Assembly: GCA_029262835.1 (NCBI GenBank)
Contig: JAJCYQ010000078.1
Location: 1-41,872 of the forward strand
Direction: 5' to 3'
Source: Bacteroidota bacterium
Lineage (GTDB): Bacteria; Bacteroidota; Rhodothermia; Rhodothermales; UBA10348
Length of the DNA: 41,872 bases
This document shows positions 17,128-25,354 of this stretch, piece after piece. The first letter of the stretch is position 1. Every line of letters starts with the position of its first letter. The notes under the pieces were generated by a model. That model saw nothing but the letters and a program-made list of their open reading frames with translations, was not told the origin of the DNA and made no database searches. Position numbers and translations under genes: made by a program.

Positions 17128-18368
17128 ACCGATCCATGACATTTTTGGCGCTCATCGTGACTGGAGCCGTGGCGGGCCTTGCCGCCTTCTCACCCGCCAC
17201 GACGGCCAGCGCGCAGCAGCTCGCCGTTCGCGGCGACGTCGTCCATACCATGGCTGGCGAGGCCATTGAGGACGGCGTTATACTGAGCGTTGACGGACGC
17301 ATTACGGCCGTAGGCCGGGCCAGCGACATCGCGGTTCCAGATGGCTACGAACTCATTGAGGCTCCTGTCGTGACTCCGGGACTCGTTGATGCCCATACAG
17401 TTGTGGGCCTTGCGGGCTATCTCAATCAGCCGCACGACCAGGACCAGGTGGAGCGCTCGGGCCCCATCCAGCCGGAGCTCCGTGCCATTGACGCGTACAA
17501 TCCGCGCGAAGCCCTCGTTGAGTGGGTCCGCGGATTTGGCGTGACGACCATGCATACGGGTCACGGTCCGGGCGTTCTGGTATCCGGCCAGACGATGATT
17601 GTGAAGACAATCGGCAACGATGTGGCTGAAGCGCTCGTTGACCCGGCCACCATGGTCGCGGTCACGCTCGGCAATGGCGCCCGCGAATCGGGCGGCAAGT
17701 CGCCTGGGTCCCGGTCCAAGATGATTGCCATGCTGCGCGCGGAGCTGATCAAGGCGCAGGATTACGCCGAAAAAAGAAACACGGCCGAAGAGGGAAAGGA
17801 GCCCGCACGCAATCTGCGCATGGAGGCCTTTGCCGCCGTGCTCTCGGGCAACATGCGGCTGCTTGTGACGGTCGAGCGCGCCAACGACATCCTGACGGTG
17901 CTGCGCCTGGCCGAGGAGTTTGGCATTGACATCGTACTCGATTCGGCCGCCGAGGCCTACCTCGTGACCGACCAGATCAAGGCGGCAGGCGTTCCGGTCA
18001 TCACGCATCCGACCATGGCCCGCCACGGCGGCGAGCGCGAAAATGCCACGTTCGAGGCGGCCAAACACCTGCGTGATGCCGGTATTGAGTTCGCGCTCCA
18101 ATCGGGTTTTGAGGCGTATGTACCCAAAACCCGCGTCATCCTCTTCGAAGCCGCGGTTGCGGCGGCCAACGGGCTCTCGTTCGAGGAGGCGCTGGCGAGT
18201 ATCACGATCAATGCCGCCCGTCTGCTTGGCATTTCAGACCGCGTGGGCTCACTCGAGGTCGGAAAGGACGCCGACTTCGCACTCTACGACGGCGACCCGT
18301 TCGAATACACGACCCACGCCGTCGGCGTCGTCATTGACGGGCACGTGGTGAGTCAGGAGGTGAGGTGA
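17124..18368 (+). CDS. Exported amidohydrolase homologue lacking metal ligands (putative pseudoenzyme)
   Basis: The 414-residue product starts within the stop of the previous gene and has a signal sequence cleaved near ASA-QQ. It aligns with its neighbour over the whole length (RSGPIQPELRAIDAYNPREA, SGQTMIVKTIG, ANDILTVLRLAEEFG). The metal site is gone: HxH has become H91-T-V93, the HHHTHRH cluster is replaced by LVTVERA, HH by D273-S274, and the catalytic Asp region by LQSGFEA. It is probably not a hydrolase. Because the frame is intact and co-translated with an active-looking partner, a structural or regulatory subunit role is plausible. Confidence 0.85.
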   Translation: MNRSMTFLALIVTGAVAGLAAFSPATTASAQQLAVRGDVVHTMAGEAIEDGVILSVDGRITAVGRASDIAVPDGYELIEAPVVTPGLVDAHTVVGLAGYLNQPHDQDQVERSGPIQPELRAIDAYNPREALVEWVRGFGVTTMHTGHGPGVLVSGQTMIVKTIGNDVAEALVDPATMVAVTLGNGARESGGKSPGSRSKMIAMLRAELIKAQDYAEKRNTAEEGKEPARNLRMEAFAAVLSGNMRLLVTVERANDILTVLRLAEEFGIDIVLDSAAEAYLVTDQIKAAGVPVITHPTMARHGGERENATFEAAKHLRDAGIEFALQSGFEAYVPKTRVILFEAAVAAANGLSFEEALASITINAARLLGISDRVGSLEVGKDADFALYDGDPFEYTTHAVGVVIDGHVVSQEVR

Positions 18369-18427
18369 GTAGTGTGGCACATTGAAGTTTGACTCTTCAA
18401 TCAGCCATATCTGTCGATGCGGCCGAT

Positions 18428-18466
18428 CGGCCGGCACACGTCGGCCGGCACACGTCGGCCGGCACC
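18428..18466. repeat. 14-base tandem repeat, about 2.7 copies
   Basis: The unit CGGCCGGCACACGT is present exactly at 18428-18441 and 18442-18455. A third partial copy (CGGCCGGCAC) starts at 18456. Each unit contains the palindrome CCGG/CGGCCG. It lies between two amidohydrolase genes, 60-100 bases ahead of the second ATG, just upstream of a possible -10 box. It could be a binding-site array or a replication-slippage repeat. Confidence 0.75.
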
Positions 18467-18489
18467 GTGCGCGACTCGACCAAATCCAC

Positions 18490-18495
18490 TATACT
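18490..18495 (+). promoter_or_regulatory. Possible -10 element (TATACT) of the third amidohydrolase
   Basis: TATACT lies 34 bases ahead of the ATG at 18529 and downstream of the 14-base tandem repeats. The -35 region is GC-rich and shows no clear match, so an activator could be needed if this is a real promoter. Confidence 0.35.
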
Positions 18496-18528
18496 GGGCC
18501 TGACACCACCAATCATGTCCCCACCGCC

Positions 18529-19911
18529 ATGAAAACCTTACGCTTACATCTCCTCTCATTCGCCCTGCTCCTCGTCACCTCTCTTCTGGCCGCTCCACTT
18601 GCAGGAGGCCTGGTCCTCGACGCGGCCGCGCAATCGGCCAGCGATACCCCGGAAACAAAGTACACGCTCATCCGGGCAGGGCATCTGGTAGATCCCGCAA
18701 CGGGCACAGCCACACCCGACCAGGATATCCTGGTTGAGCGCAATAATCGAACCGGGCAAGGCACCATCCAGGCTATTGGGCGCAACCTGGACGTCCCCGA
18801 AGGCACTGAAATCCTTGATCTTTCCGACCACTACGTAACAGGCGGCCTTGTCGATGCCCACGACCACCTGGCCATCACGTACAAGGAGGACCCGGAGAGC
18901 AACCAGTACTACTTCACGACGCTCATGGATTCGACGCCCATCCGGGCCATCCAGGCGTTTTCGACCGGTTTTCAGAAGCTTGCGTCCGGCTTCACGATTG
19001 TCCGCGACCTCGGCAACAATGGACTCTACGCCGATACGGCGCTTCGCCATGCTATTGAGCAGGGCTGGGTGCCCGGTCCAACCATCATCAACGCCGGCAT
19101 CATCATTGGCGCCTTTGGCGGACAGTTCTTTGAGATTCCCGAGCGCGAAGACACCGTCTACCCGGAGTACCTGAACGCGGACACGGACGACGAAATTGTG
19201 AAAGCCATTCGCCGCAACATCCATTATGGCGCGAAGGTGATCAAAGTCTGCGTAGACTGCCAGGCCTATCCGTACACGGCCGAGCAACTGAAACTCTTTG
19301 TCAGCGAAGCGGCCAACGCCGGGCGCAAAGTCAGCGGCCACGTACAGACGCGCGAAGGTGCCCGGCGTGCTATTGAAGCCGGGCTCTGGTCGCTCGATCA
19401 CGACAACGCGCTCGACGAGGAACTGCACGCCATGATGGCCGAGAAGGGCATTTGGCGCGTCGGAACCGAAACACCAAAAGCTGACTGGGCCCGCACGAGT
19501 GACGCCCGCTGGGAGCGCCGTGTGGCCATGCTGCGGGATGCCTACGACCAGGGCGTCAAACTGGCCTTCTCGACCGATGCCGATTACTTCATCCGGGGGC
19601 TTGATCGTGGCGAGTTGACGCTCGAGTTCATTGAGACCTGGAAGGCAGCGGGCATTCCCGATGCGGACATCCTGAAGGTCATGACGACGAACGGATACGA
19701 GATAAGCGAGCTCGAGAACGAACGGGGGCCAGTGAGGGAAGGCTTCGCGGCCGATCTGATTGCCATGCGCGGCAATCCGCTCGAGGACATCGATGCGCTC
19801 TACGACGTGGATTTCGTCATGAAGGATGGGCTCGTCTTCAAGCACGAGGGCGTCGTCGCGCCCATGGATTTCTTCCACAACGGCCCGGCCTATGGCTGGC
19901 GCGTTCGGTAG
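18529..19911 (+). CDS. Exported amidohydrolase (imidazolonepropionase-like)
   Basis: The ATG at 18529 begins a good signal sequence (MKTLRLHLLSFALLLVTSLL) and gives 460 residues. The frame is open upstream to 18382, but that portion crosses the repeats and promoter. Metal ligands are complete: H111-x-H113 in GLVDAHDHL, Lys239 in GAKVIKV as the probable carboxylated lysine, His271 in VSGHVQTREG, His291 in SLDHDNA, and Asp350 in AFSTDAD. This resembles periplasmic amidohydrolases of the peptidase/prolidase-like group, but the substrate is unknown. It is not obviously in the same transcript as the two earlier genes; 160 bases separate them. Confidence 0.87.
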   Translation: MKTLRLHLLSFALLLVTSLLAAPLAGGLVLDAAAQSASDTPETKYTLIRAGHLVDPATGTATPDQDILVERNNRTGQGTIQAIGRNLDVPEGTEILDLSDHYVTGGLVDAHDHLAITYKEDPESNQYYFTTLMDSTPIRAIQAFSTGFQKLASGFTIVRDLGNNGLYADTALRHAIEQGWVPGPTIINAGIIIGAFGGQFFEIPEREDTVYPEYLNADTDDEIVKAIRRNIHYGAKVIKVCVDCQAYPYTAEQLKLFVSEAANAGRKVSGHVQTREGARRAIEAGLWSLDHDNALDEELHAMMAEKGIWRVGTETPKADWARTSDARWERRVAMLRDAYDQGVKLAFSTDADYFIRGLDRGELTLEFIETWKAAGIPDADILKVMTTNGYEISELENERGPVREGFAADLIAMRGNPLEDIDALYDVDFVMKDGLVFKHEGVVAPMDFFHNGPAYGWRVR

Positions 19912-19963
19912 GCGCCATTGTGAACGCGCCGTGATGCCTTCATGAACGGGGTATGATGGCGCC
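19911..19963. repeat. Spaced inverted repeat after the amidohydrolase gene
   Basis: GGCGCCAT at 19911-19918 is mirrored by ATGGCGCC at 19956-19963. The left arm begins on the last base of the stop codon. The loop is long and no T-run follows, so termination is uncertain; a regulatory or chance repeat is also possible. Confidence 0.35.
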
Positions 19964-19993
19964 GTGAAGAGGGTGTAAATCGCGAGAAATGAG

Positions 19994-20021
19994 TTGGCGG
20001 AATACGTCCGCGTCGTATATT
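19994..20021 (+). promoter_or_regulatory. Sigma70-like promoter of the Rrf2 regulator
   Basis: TTGGCG at 19994-19999 and TATATT at 20016-20021 are separated by 16 bases. The transcript would begin near 20028, in the AAGAGAG sequence about 30 bases before the ATG at 20060. That start-site AAGAG resembles the half-site of the inverted repeat ahead of the cytochrome gene, so autoregulation is possible. Confidence 0.5.
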
Positions 20022-20059
20022 GAGGACAAGAGAGTCTTAATTCAATTTATCCTCTGCTC

Positions 20060-20491
20060 ATGCTGTCCTCTGCCTGTCAATACGGACTTCGCGCCATGAT
20101 TTACCTGGCCCAGCAGCCGGGCGACGCGTATCTGCCCGTGCGCCGTATCAGTAGCACGCTGGACGTGAGCCATCCTTTTTTGGCCAAGATCCTCCAACAG
20201 CTCGTTGTCAAGGACCTGCTGGTCTCTCTCCGGGGCCCGAGCGGTGGGGTCAAGTTGGCCCGCGCATCTACCGACATCCGGTTGAATGACATCGTACTGG
20301 CTATCGACGGCCAGAAGGTATTTGACAGCTGTGTGCTGGGTCTGCCGGGCTGCGGGCACCGCCGTCCCTGTCCCATGCACGAGGCCTGGGGCGAATTACG
20401 GTCAAACTTCTGTTCCATGCTCGAAGAGACGACGCTTGCAGCATTTGCCGAACGCACGGAAGTCGGCGGGTTCCGCCTGACACCGATGTAG
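20060..20491 (+). CDS. Rrf2-family Fe-S transcriptional regulator (NsrR/IscR-like)
   Basis: The 143-residue product starts MLSSACQYGLRAMIYLAQQP, the typical Rrf2 winged-helix N-terminus. A recognition helix region follows (ISSTLDVSHPFLAKILQQLV), then the wing (LLVSLRGPSGGVKLAR). Three cysteines in CVLGLPGC-GHRRPC are spaced like the cluster ligands of NsrR and IscR. It stands directly ahead of the cytochrome/nosZ genes in the same direction. This suggests control of nitrous-oxide reduction by NO, oxygen or redox state through an iron-sulfur cluster; which signal it senses is not decidable here. Confidence 0.88.
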   Translation: MLSSACQYGLRAMIYLAQQPGDAYLPVRRISSTLDVSHPFLAKILQQLVVKDLLVSLRGPSGGVKLARASTDIRLNDIVLAIDGQKVFDSCVLGLPGCGHRRPCPMHEAWGELRSNFCSMLEETTLAAFAERTEVGGFRLTPM

Positions 20492-20496
20492 CTTTT

Positions 20497-20525
20497 TTTA
20501 CACCAATAAGAGACACAATACTCTT
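20497..20525 (+). promoter_or_regulatory. Putative nos promoter with overlapping Rrf2-type operator
   Basis: An inverted repeat AAGAG-N8-CTCTT spans 20508-20525, ending 8 bases before the cytochrome ATG at 20534. TTTACA at 20497-20502 and TACTCT at 20519-20524 could be a promoter with a 16-base spacer, which the repeat would block when bound. The AAGA...TCTT arms are similar in style to known NsrR operators. The very short leader is a weakness; the promoter might instead lie further upstream. Confidence 0.4.
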
Positions 20526-20533
20526 TTATCGCT

Positions 20534-20998
20534 ATGACCCTACGATCTACACTCTCCCTGTTTGTCCTTTCGGCTACCCTGCTGTTCTCGGCATGCGGGG
20601 GCAGCGACTCTGAACCAGCCGCTGGACAGACCAGTGAAGCGCCAACCGCGGACGCAGGGCTGTCTGCCGAGGAGCTGGAGCACGGGATCGGGCCCATTGC
20701 ACCGTTCGAACCTGGCCCCATCAATGCCGCGCTCGCCGAACGCGGCGCCGAACTCTTCCGCATGAAGTGTTCGTCATGTCACAAGATGGACGGACGGTAT
20801 GTCGGTCCGGCGCTTGGAAACATTACTGAAGAGCGCTCTCCCGCCTACATCATGAACATGATCCTGAATCCGCAGGAAATGATCACGACCCACCCGGAAG
20901 CCAAGAAGAAGTTCGCTGAATTCATGACACCCATGCCCAATCAGAGCCTGAGCGAGGACGATGCGCGCGCCGTGCTCGAATTCCTCAGACAACAATAA
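20534..20998 (+). CDS. Lipoprotein mono-heme cytochrome c of the nos cluster
   Basis: The 154-residue product has a lipoprotein signal ending LLFSACGG. It has a single heme-binding motif CSSCH in ELFRMKCSSCHKMDGRYVGP, and a distal Met in FMTPMPNQSL as likely sixth ligand. It is encoded 20 bases ahead of nosZ in the same direction, and is the best candidate electron donor to NosZ. Clusters of this type in Bacteroidota usually have such a cytochrome in place of the flavoprotein NosR, which is absent from this window. Confidence 0.85.
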   Translation: MTLRSTLSLFVLSATLLFSACGGSDSEPAAGQTSEAPTADAGLSAEELEHGIGPIAPFEPGPINAALAERGAELFRMKCSSCHKMDGRYVGPALGNITEERSPAYIMNMILNPQEMITTHPEAKKKFAEFMTPMPNQSLSEDDARAVLEFLRQQ

Positions 20999-21018
20999 CC
21001 TGACCTTTCAATAACGCC

Positions 21019-22974
21019 ATGAAACGCCATACTACCAACCGCATCATTGCCGGCGTAGCCTTCCTCCTCCTCGCGGGAGCAGTGGCCACGTCGTGCCGCA
21101 CAGCCGATCAGACCGGTGGCAACAAGAGTGCCGCTGAGGCCGTCTACGTTCCGCCTGGAAGCTACGACGAGTACTACTCGTTCATGTCGGGCGGCTTCTC
21201 CGGCAACCTGACGGTCTACGGACTGCCGTCAGGCCGCCTCATCAAGACCGTTCCGGTGTTCTCCCAGTTTGCCGAGAACGGCTGGGGCTACGATGAGGAG
21301 ACGAAGAACATGCTGAACACGTCGTACGGGAATATTCCCTGGGACGACGCCCATCACCCACAGCTTTCCCAGACGAACGGCGTGCCCGATGGCCGGTGGG
21401 TGTTCATCAATGCCAACAATACGCCGCGTATTGCCCGCATTGACCTGACCACGTTCGAAACCGAAGAAATTGTCGAGATTCCGCTCTCGGCAGGCAACCA
21501 CGCCAGTCCTTTCATCACCGAGAACTCCGAATACCTGGTCAGCGCGACGCGCTTCAGTGTGCCTATTCCCCAGAAGGACGTTGCCATTTCAACGTTCAAG
21601 GAGAATTTCCGGGGCACGATTTCGTTCGTGCGCGCCGACAAGGTGGGCGAAATGGATGTTGCCTTCCAGATCATGGTACCTGGGTACGATTACGACGTGT
21701 CGCACGCTGGAAAAGGCCCCTCGCACGGGTGGGCATTTTTCTCGACCTACAACGTCGAGCAGGCCAACACGCTGAAAGAAGTCAACTCGTCACAGCGCGA
21801 CAAGGACTTCATTGCTGCCGTCAACTGGAAACGCGCCGAAGAATGTGTGGCCGACGGCAACTACCAGCAGTGGGAAGCATCCTACCTGCGCAACGTCAAG
21901 AACCACTCGGGTATGGCGCGGACAGAGCAGCTCTCCGGATCGCGCATGATTTTCCCGAGCGACTGCGAGGGTGTCATCTACTTCCTCCCAACGCCCAAAT
22001 CGCCGCACGGCGTTGATGTGGACCCGACGGGCGAGTATATAGTGGGTGGCGGCAAGCTCGCTACTGTACTGCCCGTGCACTCCTTCACGAAAATGCTCGC
22101 GGCCATTGAGAACGAAGCCTTCGAAGGCGTCGTCGATGGTATTCCCGTCCTCGAATACGAGGCCGTCATGGCCGGTGAAGTAGAAAACGCCGGTCTCGGC
22201 CCGCTCCACACCGAGTTCGACGACAAAGGAAATGCCTATACGACGGCATTCCTGTCATCGGAAGTCGTGAAGTGGGACATCGAGACGTTCACTGTCGTGG
22301 ATCGCATCCCGGTCTACTACTCGGTGGGACACCTCATGGTACCGGGTGGCGACAGCCGCCAGCCAACGGGCAAGTACCTCGTAGCACTCAACAAGATCAC
22401 CAAGGATCGCTACCTGCCCACAGGACCGGAACTGGCCCACTCGGCGCAGCTCATTGACATTTCCGGAGACAAAATGGAAATGCTGCTCGACTTTCCGACG
22501 ATGGGCGAGCCCCACTACGCGCAGGCTATTGCGGCAGAGGTGATCATGGACAAGCAGGTCCGCATGTACCGGCTCGAAGACAACGAGCATCCATACGCCG
22601 TAACGAGCGAGTCGGAAACGCGCGTCGAGCGCGACGGCAAGAACGTGCACGTGTACATGTCGGCCATCCGCAGCCACTTCGCTCCCGACAACATCGAGGG
22701 CATCCACGTGGGCGACAAGGTCTACTTCCACGTCACAAACCTCGAACAGGACTGGGACGTGCCGCACGGCCTGGCCATGATGGGCGCCATTGCTTCGGAG
22801 CTGCTCATCATGCCCGGAGCCACGAAGACCCTCGTCTGGGAGCCCCTCGCCGAAGGCGTGTACCCGTTCTACTGCACGGACTTCTGCTCCGCACTCCACC
22901 AGGAAATGCAGGGCTACGTCCGCGTCTCAGCCGCCGGAGCGAACACGCCGCTTACGTACCATACAGGTGAATAG
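21019..22974 (+). CDS. nosZ: Sec-dependent nitrous-oxide reductase (clade II NosZ)
   Basis: The 651-residue enzyme reduces N2O to N2 in the periplasm. The propeller domain supplies seven CuZ histidines: H112 and H113 in DDAHHPQ, H161 in GNHAS, H330 in SPHGVD, H397 in GPLHTEF, H438 in SVGHLM and H499 in GEPHY. The C-terminal cupredoxin domain gives CuA ligands H583, C619, C623, H627 and M630 in CTDFCSALHQEM. There is no twin-arginine signal. The N-terminus (IIAGVAFLLLAGAVATSC) is Sec type and its VATSC could be a lipobox, making a membrane-tethered enzyme. All ligands are present, so it should be active. It is followed 8 bases later by the fused membrane/NosL gene. Confidence 0.96.
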   Translation: MKRHTTNRIIAGVAFLLLAGAVATSCRTADQTGGNKSAAEAVYVPPGSYDEYYSFMSGGFSGNLTVYGLPSGRLIKTVPVFSQFAENGWGYDEETKNMLNTSYGNIPWDDAHHPQLSQTNGVPDGRWVFINANNTPRIARIDLTTFETEEIVEIPLSAGNHASPFITENSEYLVSATRFSVPIPQKDVAISTFKENFRGTISFVRADKVGEMDVAFQIMVPGYDYDVSHAGKGPSHGWAFFSTYNVEQANTLKEVNSSQRDKDFIAAVNWKRAEECVADGNYQQWEASYLRNVKNHSGMARTEQLSGSRMIFPSDCEGVIYFLPTPKSPHGVDVDPTGEYIVGGGKLATVLPVHSFTKMLAAIENEAFEGVVDGIPVLEYEAVMAGEVENAGLGPLHTEFDDKGNAYTTAFLSSEVVKWDIETFTVVDRIPVYYSVGHLMVPGGDSRQPTGKYLVALNKITKDRYLPTGPELAHSAQLIDISGDKMEMLLDFPTMGEPHYAQAIAAEVIMDKQVRMYRLEDNEHPYAVTSESETRVERDGKNVHVYMSAIRSHFAPDNIEGIHVGDKVYFHVTNLEQDWDVPHGLAMMGAIASELLIMPGATKTLVWEPLAEGVYPFYCTDFCSALHQEMQGYVRVSAAGANTPLTYHTGE

Positions 22975-22982
22975 GTAACACC

Positions 22983-24128
22983 ATGTCACGCCTCAGTCGC
23001 ATTCTGACCGCCGCTGCCGGTCTCATCCTCATCGTCATGTACTTCAGTACGCTGTGGCGCATTGATCTCGAAGCGCCGCAGTACCCCGAAGGCCTCGGCC
23101 TGCGCATTACGCTGACCGATGTCCAGGGGGCCGATGAGTTTGACCTGCAGAAAATCAACAATCTGAATCATTACATCGGAATGAAAGAGATTGTACCCGA
23201 AGCCATTCCCGAGCTTCGGATCATGCCCTGGATCATTGCCTTCCTCATCGGGTCGGCACTGCTCGCAGCGGCGGTCGGGCGACGGAGGATGCACACGATC
23301 TGGCTGGCGCTCTTTCTCATCATATCGGTCATCGGACTGGTCGATTTCTGGCTTTGGGAGTACGATTACGGCCACGACCTGAACACCGAGAAGGCAGCCA
23401 TTGTCGTTCCTGGCATGGCCTATCAGCCACCGCTCATCGGCTCGAAACAGCTGCTCAACTTCAAGGCCCACTCCTGGCCCGGTCTGGGGGGATACGCCGC
23501 ATTCCTGTCCATGGGGCTCGGTATGCTGGCCTGGGGCGTGGACTGGCGACGCGGCCGGCGGGCAGGCAAATCAGAACGTGCGGGCGGCGAAGGATTGCCC
23601 GCACCCGGGAATGGGAGCATGGCGGCGGCCCTCCTGCTGGCTGGTCTCAGCGGCGCGCTGCTTGCAGGATGCACGCCTGAACCCGAGCCATTTCATTTCG
23701 GCGAGGATGCGGGCGCGTATTGCCGCATGACGATCGATGACGAGCGCTTCGCCTCGCAGGTCGTCATGAATACGGGCCGCGTCTACAAGTTTGACGCCAT
23801 TGAATGCATGGCCTCCTGGCTGGAAACAGAGGTGGCCGACGAAACCGATATCCATTCGGTCTGGGTCGCCAATATGGCCGAGCCCGGCGCGCTCCTTCCC
23901 GCGCTTTCGGCCCGCTTCGTCCAAAGCGATGCCATCCGCTCCCCCATGGGCGGTGGATGGGCGGCGTTCGACTCAGAAGAAGCGGCCCATGACGCGCTAC
24001 GCCTCCTTCCGGCGCGCTACAGCGCTGCGGCAACCGAGCCCGGCGGGTCATCCGAACAAGGCCAGGCACGAACCCGCCAGGAAACATACAGCTGGCTCGA
24101 AATGCGCCGGCATGTACATATCCACTGA
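22983..24128 (+). CDS. Nos-cluster four-TM membrane protein fused to a NosL-like copper chaperone
   Basis: The first 190 or so of the 381 residues form a membrane protein with TM segments near 4-22, 82-99, 105-123 and 167-187. It contains the segments LNHYIGMKEIVPEAIPEL and PGMAYQPPLIGSKQLLNFKA, typical of the protein encoded after nosZ in Bacteroidota clusters. After a short basic linker comes a second hydrophobic stretch with a lipobox (AALLLAGLSGALLAGC, Cys230). The NosL domain follows: AYCRMTIDDERFASQ and GRVYKFDAIECM. NosL is normally a separate lipoprotein that delivers copper to NosZ. An in-frame ATG at 23619 could also produce the NosL part alone. Whether the fusion is made as one chain is not known. 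Confidence 0.82.
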   Translation: MSRLSRILTAAAGLILIVMYFSTLWRIDLEAPQYPEGLGLRITLTDVQGADEFDLQKINNLNHYIGMKEIVPEAIPELRIMPWIIAFLIGSALLAAAVGRRRMHTIWLALFLIISVIGLVDFWLWEYDYGHDLNTEKAAIVVPGMAYQPPLIGSKQLLNFKAHSWPGLGGYAAFLSMGLGMLAWGVDWRRGRRAGKSERAGGEGLPAPGNGSMAAALLLAGLSGALLAGCTPEPEPFHFGEDAGAYCRMTIDDERFASQVVMNTGRVYKFDAIECMASWLETEVADETDIHSVWVANMAEPGALLPALSARFVQSDAIRSPMGGGWAAFDSEEAAHDALRLLPARYSAAATEPGGSSEQGQARTRQETYSWLEMRRHVHIH

Positions 24129-24142
24129 AACCCGTCGGCGCG

Positions 24143-25354
24143 ATGTTCATGCTACTCGTCATAATGTGGTCGCTCGAAGCGTGGAGCGGACAGGCCGCTC
24201 CACCCACTGGCGGCCCGATCGCAGACCGCATTGCAGCGGCTGCGCCGCACGACACGGTGCGCGTCGAGGCGGGGACCTGGACCGAGCCAACGATTGTCAT
24301 TGACCGCCCGCTCACGCTCCTTGGCGAGCCAGGCGCGCATATCCTGGGAACGGGGGGCTACGAGCTTCTCGTCATTGAAGCCGACAGCGTAACCGTGTCC
24401 GGGTTCACGTTCTCGGGCGTTGACCGCACGTTCATGGAAGACCGCGCGGCCATCCGTTTGCAGGATGCCGCGGCCTGCCGCGTCACGGACAACACATTTC
24501 GCGACGTCTTTTTCGGCATTTACATGGCCCGCGCCGCGGACTGTCACATTGAGAACAACACGCTCCAGGCGCAGATCACCTCGGAGACTACGGGCGGTAA
24601 TGCCATCCACGCGTGGTACAGCAAGCGCCTTACCGTTGCAGGCAACCAGATCGACGGCTTCCGCGACGGCATCTACCTCGAGTTTACGGACGACAGCCGC
24701 GTAACTGGAAACACGTCGACGAACAACCTCCGCTACGGGCTCCATTTCATGTTTGCCGACCGCAACGCCTATGCCGACAACGTGTTTTCCGATAACCGGG
24801 CTGGCGTTGCCGTCATGTACGCCGACGGCATTACCATGCAGCGCAACGTATTCCGGCGCGCCTGGGGAGCCAGCTCTTACGGATTGCTGCTGAAAGAAAT
24901 CCGCCGCGGCGAGGTCATGGATAACACGTTCGACGGCAATTCCGTTGCCCTGCTCGTGGAGTCGACCGACCATATGGTCTTCGGCGGAAACACGTTCGCC
25001 GAAAACGGATGGGGCATCAAACTCATGGCGAGCGCTATCGGCAATGTATTCTCGGACAATACCTTCCGGGGAAACACGTTTGACGTCTCGACCAACAGCC
25101 GAACGCTCGACAGTTCGTTTGAAGGCAATTTCTGGGATACGTACGAGGGCTATGACCTGGACCGGGACGGCCGTGGAGATGTCGCCCACCGCCCAGTAAC
25201 GCTGTTCTCAGTGCTCGTTGAGCGCCACGAGCCCGTCATGTACCTGCACCGCAGCCTGCTCGTCGATCTGTTGAACGTTGCCGAGCGCATGCTCCCCGTG
25301 CTGACGCCTACTGACCTCGCCGATCCCCAGCCCCGCATGAGGCCACCCCTATGA
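24143..25354 (+). CDS. nosD: NosD, periplasmic copper-site maturation protein
   Basis: The 403-residue product has a signal sequence (MFMLLVIMWSLEAWSGQAAP). A parallel beta-helix follows, made of CASH-type repeats such as RVTDNTFRDVFFGIYMARAA, HIENNTL, RVTGNTSTNN and YADNVFSDN. It works with the NosFY transporter in assembling the CuZ site of NosZ, probably in sulfur delivery. It overlaps nosF by 4 bases (ATGA). The length is as expected for the family. Confidence 0.92.
   Translation: MFMLLVIMWSLEAWSGQAAPPTGGPIADRIAAAAPHDTVRVEAGTWTEPTIVIDRPLTLLGEPGAHILGTGGYELLVIEADSVTVSGFTFSGVDRTFMEDRAAIRLQDAAACRVTDNTFRDVFFGIYMARAADCHIENNTLQAQITSETTGGNAIHAWYSKRLTVAGNQIDGFRDGIYLEFTDDSRVTGNTSTNNLRYGLHFMFADRNAYADNVFSDNRAGVAVMYADGITMQRNVFRRAWGASSYGLLLKEIRRGEVMDNTFDGNSVALLVESTDHMVFGGNTFAENGWGIKLMASAIGNVFSDNTFRGNTFDVSTNSRTLDSSFEGNFWDTYEGYDLDRDGRGDVAHRPVTLFSVLVERHEPVMYLHRSLLVDLLNVAERMLPVLTPTDLADPQPRMRPPL

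Noticed and set aside
18428-18466. Tandem repeats as a possible CRISPR array
   Set aside because: The units are 14 bases with no spacers and no cas genes are present.
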